In this document: positions 1 to 6,597 of the stretch, one piece after another
Layout: each line of letters starts with the position of its first letter
Numbering within the stretch: the stretch's first letter is position 1
The notes under the pieces: generated by a model
What the model was told of the DNA's origin: nothing
What the model saw: the letters and a program-made list of their open reading frames with translations, nothing else
The model's database searches: none
Program-made: the position numbers and the translations under genes
Assembly: GCA_012515455.1 (NCBI GenBank)
Contig: JAAYYJ010000005.1
Span: 1 to 10,670 of the forward strand
Reading direction: 5' to 3'
Length of the DNA: 10,670 nucleotides
Source: Oligosphaeraceae bacterium
GTDB taxonomy: Bacteria; Verrucomicrobiota; Lentisphaeria; Oligosphaerales; Oligosphaeraceae

Positions 1-300
1 CACGCTTAGTCCCAGCGGGTTGGGCCGGTACGGCGAGCGGCTGGCAAAGACCCCGACCTTTTGTTCACGGTGTCGCGGGGGGCGGACTTTGGCATGCCAG
101 GAATGGTTCTGGTGGAACCAGAAAATCACCCAGAGATGGGAGAATCCGGCCAGATCCTCCAAGGCCTGTTCGAAGCCTTTGCCGGGCAGGAGCTCGATGA
201 CGCCGCAATTGCCGGTGGCCAGCACCCCCTGCCGGGGGACGTCGTAGGGATATAGCGCCTGAGTGTGAAAGAATCCGATGGGTTTGAGTTGCAGCATCAT
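1..300 (-). CDS. trmO: tRNA (N6-threonylcarbamoyladenosine(37)-N6)-methyltransferase, TrmO/TsaA (YaeB) family; partial, 3' end outside window
   Basis: The first 100 codons of a minus-strand gene are present; the rest lies beyond the left edge. Members of this family use S-adenosylmethionine to methylate N6 of t6A37 in threonine tRNAs, a small adjustment of decoding. Seen in the translation: an N-terminal IGFFHT strand, PRQGVLA (residues 22-28), GFSHLWVIFWFHQN (52-65), and the family's most recognisable block FASRSPYRPNPLGLS (85-99), with VRPP at 72-75. The reading frame begins with two consecutive ATG codons (298-300 and 295-297). An in-frame start further upstream is not available, because the ATG near 321 meets a stop at once in its own frame. 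A GGAG about 13 bases upstream is a rather distant ribosome binding site. The gene is divergent from a second tRNA methyltransferase gene 113 bp away. Family assignment is firm; whether the C-terminal domain is complete cannot be seen. Confidence 0.9.
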   Translation of the reverse strand, partial: MMLQLKPIGFFHTQALYPYDVPRQGVLATGNCGVIELLPGKGFEQALEDLAGFSHLWVIFWFHQNHSWHAKVRPPRHREQKVGVFASRSPYRPNPLGLSV

Positions 301-413
301 GGTGTTGTTGGTGCTCCGGTCATGCACTGGGTTGGAGTGTCTGCCGGCTCCGCCGGTCCAGCGGGGCTGGCAGTGCAGTTTAGCGCGGCGGTCGCACTTT
401 TGGGGAGATCATT
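301..413. promoter_or_regulatory. Divergent intergenic region between the two tRNA methyltransferase genes
   Basis: These 113 bases must hold any promoters for the two diverging genes. I see no convincing -35/-10 pair on either strand. There is a short GC hairpin, CCGGC-TCC-GCCGG, at 344-356, and a GCACTG/CAGTGC inverted pair flanks it at a distance. The plus-strand gene has a clear GGGGAG ribosome binding site at 402-407, six bases before its ATG. Confidence 0.4.
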
Positions 414-1106
414 ATGCCTACATATGAGTCATTGCTGGCCGCTGCGGTGAGTGAAACCCGGCAGGCGCGTTTTGCGGCGGTGCTGAGCCGGCGTCTGTCC
501 AGTTTAACTTTGGTCTGTGACCGGATTCTCGATCCCCATAATATCTCAGCCTGTCTGCGCTCCTGTGATGCATTCGGCCTGATGACTGTCCATCTGCTGC
601 TGGACAGGACCCAGCGTTATCGTGGCAACCGGCAGGTCAGCCGGTATAGCGACCGCTGGGTCGAGGTCCGCAACCATTGGGACGAAGAAGCAATGTGCAG
701 TGAGCTCAGCGCTGCCGGTTTTACCCTGGTCGGTACGGTGGTGGCCGACGGCGAAGGAGTCACCGATTTCCGGCATTTCGAGCCGCCGGAGCGAATGGCG
801 CTGGTGGTCGGCAATGAGCATCTGGGCTTGAGTGATTCCATGCGGCGGCGCTGCCAGGCTCTGTTGCGCATTCCAACTTGCGGTTTTGTGGACAGCCTGA
901 ATCTCTCCGTCGCCACCGGTATCCTGCTGGAGCATTTTTCCGACCACTGTCATCGTTGCGGCAAGGGTGTGCTGACGGATGCCGAACAGCGTGCCTGGCT
1001 GGAAGCCTGGCTGGAGCGGGAGGTCCGCCAGCGTTTACACAAGATCGGAGTTACTCTGGAGGATGTGCTGGAGGATGAGGATCAGCCGCCGCCGCCGCAG
1101 GAGTAG
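414..1106 (+). CDS. trmH: SpoU/TrmH-family tRNA (guanosine-2'-O-)-methyltransferase
   Basis: This is a 230-residue SPOUT-class RNA 2'-O-ribose methyltransferase, close in length to E. coli TrmH (about 229), which methylates the ribose of G18 in tRNA using S-adenosylmethionine. All three SpoU motifs are visible. Motif 1 is DPHNISACLRSCDAFGL (40-56), with the catalytic-type arginine R49. Motif 2 is MALVVGNEHLGLS (128-140), with N134 and E135. Motif 3 is GFVDSLNLSVATGILL (157-172), which contributes to the knotted cofactor site. The charged C-terminal tail from about 185 ends in an acidic and proline-rich stretch (EDEDQPPPPQE), also consistent with TrmH, whose C-terminal extension contacts tRNA. 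The ATG at 414 is set by GGGGAG at 402-407. The gene stands alone on its strand and ends 32 bp from a convergent gene. TrmH is more likely than RlmB or TrmL because of the full-length C-terminal extension and the PHN motif, but the exact target nucleotide is inference. Confidence 0.88.
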   Translation: MPTYESLLAAAVSETRQARFAAVLSRRLSSLTLVCDRILDPHNISACLRSCDAFGLMTVHLLLDRTQRYRGNRQVSRYSDRWVEVRNHWDEEAMCSELSAAGFTLVGTVVADGEGVTDFRHFEPPERMALVVGNEHLGLSDSMRRRCQALLRIPTCGFVDSLNLSVATGILLEHFSDHCHRCGKGVLTDAEQRAWLEAWLEREVRQRLHKIGVTLEDVLEDEDQPPPPQE

Positions 1107-1138
1107 CCGCTGCCGCCGGTCTGCTGCTGGCGCGGTGG

Positions 1139-2935
1139 TTATGGAACTTGCAAAGCTGTACTGATTTTGCCCGCCAGCCAAGTCTGCCCGGTTGCGTCAG
1201 GTGCGAGATGTTCGGCGAATTCATTGCGGAACCAGTTGTGGACCGCGGCATCCTCCTGGATATGGGCTGAATACAGGTCGATAACCGGTATGCCGAGGGC
1301 CAGTCCCAGTTCTTTAATGAGCAGTGCGCTTTGCCTGGCAGTGCTGCTACTGATGCCTGGCTGCGGCGGCCAGGTCAGCAGAACCGGCGTGATGTTGGCC
1401 GCCTGGCAGACCTGACTCATAAACAACAGAGTCCGGCACCATCTTTCCGGACTGAGGCCGGACTGCAGTTCCAGGGTCCCGAGGTTAAGCAGCGCCGCAT
1501 CCGGACGCATGGGCAGAAGTTTTCCCAGCACCGCGAGGCCACGCAGGGCATCCGGGCGGCCCGCAACCACGGGTACAGGCAATCTGCCGATATTGATCCG
1601 GGAATTTTGCTGCAGCAGCTGGGTGAAAGACGGGGAGTCAACACTCGAGTGGGTGTCGCCGTTCCCTTCATCAAACAGATACAGCCGTGCAGGTTTGAAC
1701 CCTGACAAGGCAGTTTTTGCCCGGTCCGGCTTTTGCCCGAGGTCAGGGAGCGGGTCGCAACGCAGCACCGCCAGGTCGTCCTGCAGCCAGAAGGATTCTC
1801 CCCGCACGCTTATCTCTGGTGTGAAGCCGCCAGGACGGATGATGTTCACCTGTACTGGCTTGGCAACCGGCACTGAGAACAGGAAGGCCTGTAATGTCAG
1901 CCGGCCGCTTTCCGGCACCAGGGGCAGAGACAGCGGCAGCGTTTCCTGAAAACCCCGATGGATAACCTTGTTCGACAGTAGTCTGCCCCCCCGGTCGTAA
2001 TGCAGGCAGCGCAAGAGCCAGTTTTCCTTCCAGGACTCGGGGAGGCTGGCTGGCCAGCTCATCTGATGGAGCAGGGGCAGATTCTCGCGGGCGGCGAGCA
2101 GGGTTTCACTGCTGCTCAGGCGTGAGCGCCAGGAGAGCGGCTCGGCCAGCGGCCAGGCGGGCAGCAGGGGGATGCTCTGCGACTGCCCGTTCACCGTCAG
2201 CTGCAGACCGGCAGTGCGGGTCGCAGGCAGGAATTCTGCCGTGCCGGTCCGGGCATAGCCATGCAGATACTGGTCAGTATCCAGAAAATGGAAGCAGCGG
2301 GGTTTCCCCCAAACGGCGGTCTGGGCTGCGTCTGCCGCCAAGCCATGGGCCGGCAGGGGCAGCAGACCGGTCAGCTCGCCGCCTTCTGCCGGTAAGCCAT
2401 TTTTGCGCCAGCGCAAGGTCGGCAGCTCTTCCGAGACTTTGCGCACCGCGACCAGCTGGAGGGTATGCCTGCCGGCGGCAAGGTTGCGGGCAGGGGTGAA
2501 CAGCTGATTCTGCCCGCTTAATTTGCTGCTTTGCCAGCCGTACAGGTATTCGCCATTCAGAAAGATGGCCCACGGCAGGTCCGGGCGATTGATGCCGAAT
2601 TCGCAATCGCCCGGTTCTGACAATGTGATTTGCGCTTCCCAGAGCAGCACCAGCGACTGCCGGCTGGGCTCAGTCGTCGCGAACAGGCCCATGCTGGGCG
2701 GTATTTCAGCAAAGCGGGAGACCATCACCATCCGGCCTGGCCGCTGCAGGAAGATTTTTTCCAGCTGCCGGCGGATTTCCGTTTCGGTATACGCGAAGGT
2801 GGTCAGACGAGTGACGGTGCGGTGCAGCCGGACTGGTTTGTCGGCCCCCGCTTCCCCGTCTGCCCAGGCGCACTGCAGATGGAGCAGCAGGGACAGGCAG
2901 CAGCAGAACCAGAAAAAGTTTTTGTCGCGATTCAT
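1139..2935 (-). CDS. Secreted protein with PA14-like N-terminal domain and degenerate SGNH-hydrolase-like C-terminal domain
   Basis: Counting from the ATG at 2933-2935, this is a 598-residue protein. A TTG two codons upstream (2939-2941) is also open, but GGGA at 2946-2949 fits the ATG better. Residues 1-25 form a signal peptide: a short basic start, a hydrophobic core containing three adjacent cysteines, and an AWA cleavage site before DG. No proper lipobox is present, so the product is probably periplasmic or exported. Residues about 90-177 resemble a PA14-type carbohydrate-binding beta domain (FLNGEYLYGW, then LFTPARNLAAGRHTLQLVAVRK). Residues about 417-598 resemble an SGNH/GDSL esterase fold: YLFDEGNGDTHSSVD for block I, LLNLGTLEL for the Gly/Asn block, VIDLYSA, then EHLAPDATGQTWLA for the terminal His block. 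The serine of GDS reads Thr, the NxND asparagine is not obvious, and the Asp of DxxH is missing, so activity is doubtful. The middle 180-410 is unassigned. The gene is divergent from the sugar-binding lipoprotein gene, which suggests a glycan-related role. Confidence 0.62.
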   Translation of the reverse strand: MNRDKNFFWFCCCLSLLLHLQCAWADGEAGADKPVRLHRTVTRLTTFAYTETEIRRQLEKIFLQRPGRMVMVSRFAEIPPSMGLFATTEPSRQSLVLLWEAQITLSEPGDCEFGINRPDLPWAIFLNGEYLYGWQSSKLSGQNQLFTPARNLAAGRHTLQLVAVRKVSEELPTLRWRKNGLPAEGGELTGLLPLPAHGLAADAAQTAVWGKPRCFHFLDTDQYLHGYARTGTAEFLPATRTAGLQLTVNGQSQSIPLLPAWPLAEPLSWRSRLSSSETLLAARENLPLLHQMSWPASLPESWKENWLLRCLHYDRGGRLLSNKVIHRGFQETLPLSLPLVPESGRLTLQAFLFSVPVAKPVQVNIIRPGGFTPEISVRGESFWLQDDLAVLRCDPLPDLGQKPDRAKTALSGFKPARLYLFDEGNGDTHSSVDSPSFTQLLQQNSRINIGRLPVPVVAGRPDALRGLAVLGKLLPMRPDAALLNLGTLELQSGLSPERWCRTLLFMSQVCQAANITPVLLTWPPQPGISSSTARQSALLIKELGLALGIPVIDLYSAHIQEDAAVHNWFRNEFAEHLAPDATGQTWLAGKISTALQVP

Positions 2936-2969
2936 AGCCAATTTTCCCGCTAATTAAAGCGTTATTCCG

Positions 2970-2983
2970 GTGTATATATACAC
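2970..2983. promoter_or_regulatory. Perfect 14-bp palindrome, candidate operator and AT-rich promoter core
   Basis: GTGTATATATACAC is a perfect inverted repeat, and the only strongly AT-alternating stretch in this divergent region. It lies 34 bp upstream of the SGNH-like gene's ATG and 86 bp upstream of the binding-protein ATG. TATATA or TATACA inside it could serve as a -10 on either strand. A weak TTAAAG (2954-2959) sits 17 bp before the plus-strand TATACA. Being symmetric and shared, it could control both genes. The bound regulator is unknown. Confidence 0.45.
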
Positions 2984-3018
2984 GACGGAAGCCACTATCC
3001 GGGCGTTCCGATCAATGC

Positions 3019-3036
3019 CCGGGCGGTACCGTCCGG
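3019..3036. repeat. Near-perfect 18-bp inverted repeat upstream of the binding-protein gene
   Basis: CCGGGCGGTACCGTCCGG is symmetric at every position except one G/T pair (3023 and 3032), with CGGTACCG as its centre. It ends 33 bases before the ATG at 3070. If transcription starts near the upstream palindrome, this element would lie in the 5' leader and could be an operator. As RNA it could also fold into a short stem, although the two-base centre would force the inner pairs open. GC-rich DNA produces such repeats by chance fairly often. Confidence 0.35.
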
Positions 3037-3069
3037 AGAATTCTGGTGCTTTCTATTTCTGGAGCAATT

Positions 3070-4365
3070 ATGAGAAATCTTGCTTTGGTCCTGGGCGGTA
3101 TTCTGGCGTTGCTGCTGCTGCCCTCCTGTGGCCGGGAGGAAACCCGTCAGCCGGGGGAGAGCGCAGCGCTGATCCGGCTGCGTTTCTGGCATATTATGAA
3201 TTACAGCGGCCCGCGTGAGATTCTGGCTGCGGCGGTGCAGCGTTTCGAACTTCAGCATCCCGGTTGCCGGGTCGATATCCAGACCTTCGAGAATGACGCC
3301 TACAAGACCAAACTGGCCATTGAGGAAGCCAGCGGCAGCCCGCCGGATGTATTCTTTACCTGGGGCGGTGGGCCCCTGCTGGAGCGGGCCCGGGCCGGCA
3401 GGGTTCTTGACCTCAGCGACAGTGTTAGAGAGAACGCACAGGAGGATCGTTTTATTGACCGCGCCCTGGACTTGTGCCGGGATGGCCAGCGGATTTATGC
3501 TCTGCCTCTGGATATGTCGGCGGTGCTGCTGTGGTGCAACCGGGCGCTGTTTCAAAAGCACGGCCTGAGTTACCCGGGGACGTACCCTGAACTGCTGCAG
3601 GTCTGCACGCGGTTCCGGGAACAAGGTATCGTGCCGTTTGCCCTGGGGAATATGAAACAGTGGACCGGGGCGTTCTATTTCTGTTATCTGGCCAACCGTT
3701 GCGGCGGTACCCAGCTGTTCCTGGACGCCGCCCATAACCAAGCCGGAGCATCTTTTGCCGATCCGAGTTTTGTCCAGGCCGGGGAATACTTGCAGGAACT
3801 GTTGCGGACGCAGGCCTTTCCCAATGGCTGCAACGGCATGGATGACGGCCCCGCCCGGGCGTTGTTTCTGCGGGAAGAAGCGGCGATGCATCTGATGGGC
3901 ACCTGGCTGGTGGCGCGGATTCTGGTTGAGAAGCCCGATTTTTTGCCGCAGCTGCAGGCAGTCCCGTTTCCAGCAGTGCCAGGCGGGCAGGGCGATTCCA
4001 GCACTCTGTTGGGGGGTATTAACTGCGCTTTTGCGGTGTCCAGTACCTGCCGGGAGCCGGCGCTGGCCTGCGAATTGCTGCGCTTCCTGACCGATGACCA
4101 AGTGGTCAGCGACTGGTGCCGGATCGGACGGCTGCCGGCCATGCGGACCACACCCGAGCAGGAAGCACAGTTGCCCGAGGCGACCCGGGAAGCCCTGGCG
4201 CTGCTGCGTTCGGCTGCCTCGCTGCAGCCGTATTACGACCAGTATCTGTCGCCGCGTCTGGCAGTCGAGCATAAAAAGACCACTCATAATCTGTTTGCCG
4301 GCACCATGACTCCACAGCAGGCCGCAGAAAAAATGGCCGCGGCAGCTGCGGCTGCCGCCCGCTGA
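3070..4365 (+). CDS. ABC-transporter extracellular solute (sugar)-binding lipoprotein, family 1
   Basis: This is a 431-residue periplasmic binding protein that would capture a sugar or oligosaccharide and deliver it to an ABC importer. A GTG 24 bases upstream is open in frame, but GGAG at 3061-3064, five bases before the ATG at 3070, fixes the start. Residues 1-20 form a lipoprotein signal peptide ending in the lipobox L-P-S-C, with Cys20 as the lipidated residue. The family 1 fold is recognisable from IRLRFWHIMNYSGPREIL (35-52), RVDIQTFENDAYKTKL (67-82), PPDVFFTWGGG (91-101), and IYALPLDMSAVLLWCNRALF (142-161). Further support comes from AAMHLMGTW (271-279) and VPFPAVPGG near 298-306. The C-terminus is a helix, TPQQAAEKM, followed by eight alanines and a final arginine. 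No permease or ATPase gene is adjacent. The substrate cannot be read from sequence; the nearest relatives by pattern are the MsmE/UgpB-like carbohydrate binders. The deacetylase homologue downstream is probably co-transcribed. Confidence 0.88.
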   Translation: MRNLALVLGGILALLLLPSCGREETRQPGESAALIRLRFWHIMNYSGPREILAAAVQRFELQHPGCRVDIQTFENDAYKTKLAIEEASGSPPDVFFTWGGGPLLERARAGRVLDLSDSVRENAQEDRFIDRALDLCRDGQRIYALPLDMSAVLLWCNRALFQKHGLSYPGTYPELLQVCTRFREQGIVPFALGNMKQWTGAFYFCYLANRCGGTQLFLDAAHNQAGASFADPSFVQAGEYLQELLRTQAFPNGCNGMDDGPARALFLREEAAMHLMGTWLVARILVEKPDFLPQLQAVPFPAVPGGQGDSSTLLGGINCAFAVSSTCREPALACELLRFLTDDQVVSDWCRIGRLPAMRTTPEQEAQLPEATREALALLRSAASLQPYYDQYLSPRLAVEHKKTTHNLFAGTMTPQQAAEKMAAAAAAAAR

Positions 4366-4376
4366 TTTTATCCAGA

Positions 4377-4398
4377 GCCGGGAGCATCGCTCCGCGGC
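4377..4398 (+). other. Intercistronic stem-loop between binding-protein and deacetylase-like genes
   Basis: GCCG (4377-4380) and GGAGC (4381-4385) pair with GCTCC (4389-4393) and CGGC (4395-4398). This gives a nine-pair GC-rich stem with a single bulged G (4394) and a three-base ATC loop. It begins 11 bases after the upstream stop codon. No run of T follows, so it is not a classical intrinsic terminator. A role in stabilising the upstream message or lowering downstream expression is possible and would resemble other binding-protein genes, which are often expressed more strongly than their partners. Confidence 0.45.
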
Positions 4399-4421
4399 AA
4401 CCACTCCCATGGATTAAGGCT

Positions 4422-5744
4422 ATGCGAATATTTCTTTCCTTCGCGACAGAGGATTTCACCACTCCGGAGCACGATGCGGTGCTGTTGCGCCTGGCCGAGA
4501 TTATGCGTGCACGTGGCATCTGCGGCTGTTTTCACGTCACCGGCGACATCGTCCGGCATTGGCGCCGGGCTGCCTCCAGCCCGATCGTCTCAGCACTGGC
4601 TGCGCACGAGCTGGGCTACCATACCAATACCCACGGCGCCTACCCCTTCGTGGGGGAGGTCTGCACTGGCCGGAGCTGGACCGAGGCAGTGCAGGAATTG
4701 CTGCTCAGCGAGGGACGCGGGCTGCAGGACGTGCGGGAATTTTTTGGCCGGATGCCAGTATACTATGTGACGGAGTTTTCCTTTGCCCCCCAGTTGATGT
4801 ACGCCATGAAGCTGCTGGGGCTGGAGGTGCTGGGCTTGTCCGGCCTGCCCGGACAGGGCCGGCCATTCTGCCGTTATATGCAGTCAATCTGTTATACCGG
4901 TCCCCATCAGGGGCTGGAACTGCCCTTTCAGGCCGGGCGTCTGGACCAGATGAAGCAGGAGTTCGACCGGCATTACCAGCAGGGCGACGCCATGCTGAAG
5001 CTGTTCAATCACCCGTATAAATTCGTGTACAATAACAATATATCCTCCTGGGTGTCGGTCAATAACCTCTACCAGGGCTATGATTTGCGCCGGAATTGGT
5101 GCGAGGCCACAGCCGGAAAATACCCGGCCGCAGTGCGGGAGCAGCTGCTGGGCGATTTCGCCGCCTTGCTCGATTATGTTTTGGAGCATCAGGATGTGCA
5201 GTTCGTCAGCACCACCGAGGCCGCCGCCGCCGCACGCCTGCCCCGGCCCGGAAAAATCTCCCGGCGGGACCTGGCCGGTCTGCCGACGGCCATTGCCCCA
5301 GCCTGGAATTTATCTCCGGCGGAGCTCTTCGGGCTGCTGGTGCGGGCAATGCTGTGTGACCACGATCTGCTGAGCACCCGACCGCTGCTGGGGCCGGTCG
5401 GCAATACCGCGTTGCCCTTGACCGGGCCATTGAGCCTGCCGCTGGCGGCAGTGCGGGAGGCGCTCGCGCAGCTGGACCGGGAAATGGATTACCGGACTCA
5501 GCTGCCGGCGGCCTGGGAAATATCGGGACGCCTGCTCTCGCCGGCTGACATCTGGCGGGGCATGCTGGGCTGGCTGCGCCAGCCCGCAGAAATGGTCACC
5601 TTCCTGCCGGGAGAGCAGGAGCCGGAAATCGCCAGGCAGGAATATTTTGCCCGCCGCACCTGGACCAGGGATATCTATCCGGTTGGCTTCACTGGTGAGG
5701 AGCTCTGTGCCGCCAATCGCCGGCAGAGCTGGACCTGGGCCTGA
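4422..5744 (+). CDS. NodB-like polysaccharide deacetylase homologue (CE4 fold) with unassigned C-terminal region
   Basis: This 440-residue protein has an N-terminal half resembling the NodB/CE4 metal-dependent deacetylases, which remove N- or O-acetyl groups from glycans. Seen: a first strand IFLSFATED with D11 in the place of the catalytic/metal aspartate; then CGCFHVTGDIV (34-44); then HELGYHTNTH (62-71), very close to the family pattern HEIGNHTxxH, with H67 and H71 as metal ligands. LFNHPYKF (194-201) matches the late histidine motif, and VQFVSTTEAAA (259-269) matches the last barrel strand. There is no signal peptide and cysteines are frequent, so the protein is probably cytoplasmic, which is unusual for CE4 enzymes. 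Residues from about 280 form a region I do not recognise. The ribosome binding site is weak: AAGG is only two bases from the ATG, and GGA at 4411-4413 is eight away. The gene follows the sugar-binding lipoprotein gene by 56 bp on the same strand. It could instead be another member of the wider GH57/38-like deacetylase superfamily. Confidence 0.65.
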   Translation: MRIFLSFATEDFTTPEHDAVLLRLAEIMRARGICGCFHVTGDIVRHWRRAASSPIVSALAAHELGYHTNTHGAYPFVGEVCTGRSWTEAVQELLLSEGRGLQDVREFFGRMPVYYVTEFSFAPQLMYAMKLLGLEVLGLSGLPGQGRPFCRYMQSICYTGPHQGLELPFQAGRLDQMKQEFDRHYQQGDAMLKLFNHPYKFVYNNNISSWVSVNNLYQGYDLRRNWCEATAGKYPAAVREQLLGDFAALLDYVLEHQDVQFVSTTEAAAAARLPRPGKISRRDLAGLPTAIAPAWNLSPAELFGLLVRAMLCDHDLLSTRPLLGPVGNTALPLTGPLSLPLAAVREALAQLDREMDYRTQLPAAWEISGRLLSPADIWRGMLGWLRQPAEMVTFLPGEQEPEIARQEYFARRTWTRDIYPVGFTGEELCAANRRQSWTWA

Positions 5745-5748
5745 GCCA

Positions 5749-6597
5749 CTATTCCAGAAAAACGTTGTCAATAAGTCTGGTCTGGCCAAAGAAGGCCGCC
5801 ACGGCCAGCAGTGCCGGCCGGTCGGCGACAGCCAGCGGGCGCAACGTTTCCTGCTCCATCAGGGACACGTAATCGATTTTTCCCCCTGCGGCTGAGATGC
5901 TCTCGCGCACGACCGCCAGCAGCGGCTCGGCCTCCCGCACCCCGGCCCGGTAGCGCTCTTCCGCCTGAAATATCCCTCTGGAGATACTCAAGGCACTCTG
6001 GTGCTCAGCCGGGCTGAGGAATTTATTGCGTGAGCTCAGGGCCAGCCCGTCGGGTTCCCGGATCAGGGGGGCGAAAACGACTTCGACCGGGACATTCAAG
6101 TCGCGCACCATGCGGCGGATAATCAGCGCCTGCTGGGCATCCTTGCGGCCGAAGACGGCGGTCCGGCAGCCGCTGAGGTTGAACAGCTTCAGCACCACGG
6201 TTGTCACCCCCCGGAAATGGCCCGGCCGGCTGGCACCGCACAACGTCTGGGAGAGGCTGTCCTCCTGCACCCAGGTCGAGTGATTGGGGGCGTACATATC
6301 AGTTGCCGGAGGATAGAAGACCGCATCCACTCCCGCTTCAGCGCAGAGTCGTTCATCGCGGTCGAAATCGCGCGGATATCGGTCCAGGTCCTCGTTGGGT
6401 CCGAATTGAGTTGGATTGACGAAGATGCTGACCACGACCCGGTCGGATTGTGCTTTAGCGATCTTGACCAGCGACAGGTGCCCGGCGTGCAAATAGCCCA
6501 TGGTGGGAACCAGTGCAATCCGCAAATTGCGGCTTTGCCACTCCGAACGCTGAGACTCGATGGCTTCTATGCTGCGCAGAATTTTCATTTCGCTCAT
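5749..6597 (-). CDS. panC: Pantothenate synthetase (pantoate--beta-alanine ligase)
   Basis: PanC condenses pantoate with beta-alanine using ATP, via a pantoyl-adenylate, to give pantothenate, the precursor of coenzyme A; it is cytoplasmic. The 282-residue length is typical. Visible signatures: PTMGYLHAGHLSL (31-43), the nucleotidylyltransferase HIGH-type motif with H37 and H40; VNPTQFGPNEDLDRYPR (60-76) for pantoate and beta-alanine binding; GHFRGVTTVV (126-135); FGRKDAQQ (149-156); and EPDGLALSSRN (181-191), the KMSKS-equivalent loop. All expected active-site blocks are present. Its ATG overlaps the panB stop as ATGA (6594-6597), indicating translational coupling. GGAGG sits only three bases before this ATG; a second ATG three codons later (6586-6588) is 12 bases away from it and gives a length closer to E. 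coli PanC, so the exact start is uncertain. The gene ends 4 bp from the convergent deacetylase-like gene, leaving no room for a separate terminator. Confidence 0.96.
   Translation of the reverse strand: MSEMKILRSIEAIESQRSEWQSRNLRIALVPTMGYLHAGHLSLVKIAKAQSDRVVVSIFVNPTQFGPNEDLDRYPRDFDRDERLCAEAGVDAVFYPPATDMYAPNHSTWVQEDSLSQTLCGASRPGHFRGVTTVVLKLFNLSGCRTAVFGRKDAQQALIIRRMVRDLNVPVEVVFAPLIREPDGLALSSRNKFLSPAEHQSALSISRGIFQAEERYRAGVREAEPLLAVVRESISAAGGKIDYVSLMEQETLRPLAVADRPALLAVAAFFGQTRLIDNVFLE

Noticed and set aside
1104..1141. Possible terminator between the convergent trmH-like and SGNH-like genes
   Set aside because: Only a four-pair GC stem can be drawn and there is no T run on either strand, so I do not call a terminator.
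2995..4410. Long open frame of 471 codons on the minus strand opposite the sugar-binding lipoprotein gene
   Set aside because: It is the antisense shadow of a well-supported gene. Its translation is rich in Gln, Arg, Pro and Gly, has no family motif, and the plus strand carries a lipobox, a ribosome binding site and the full family pattern.
5310..5789. Minus-strand open frame of 159 codons spanning the convergent junction of the deacetylase-like gene and panC
   Set aside because: Composition is shadow-like and it overlaps two better-supported genes; no motif or ribosome binding site supports it.
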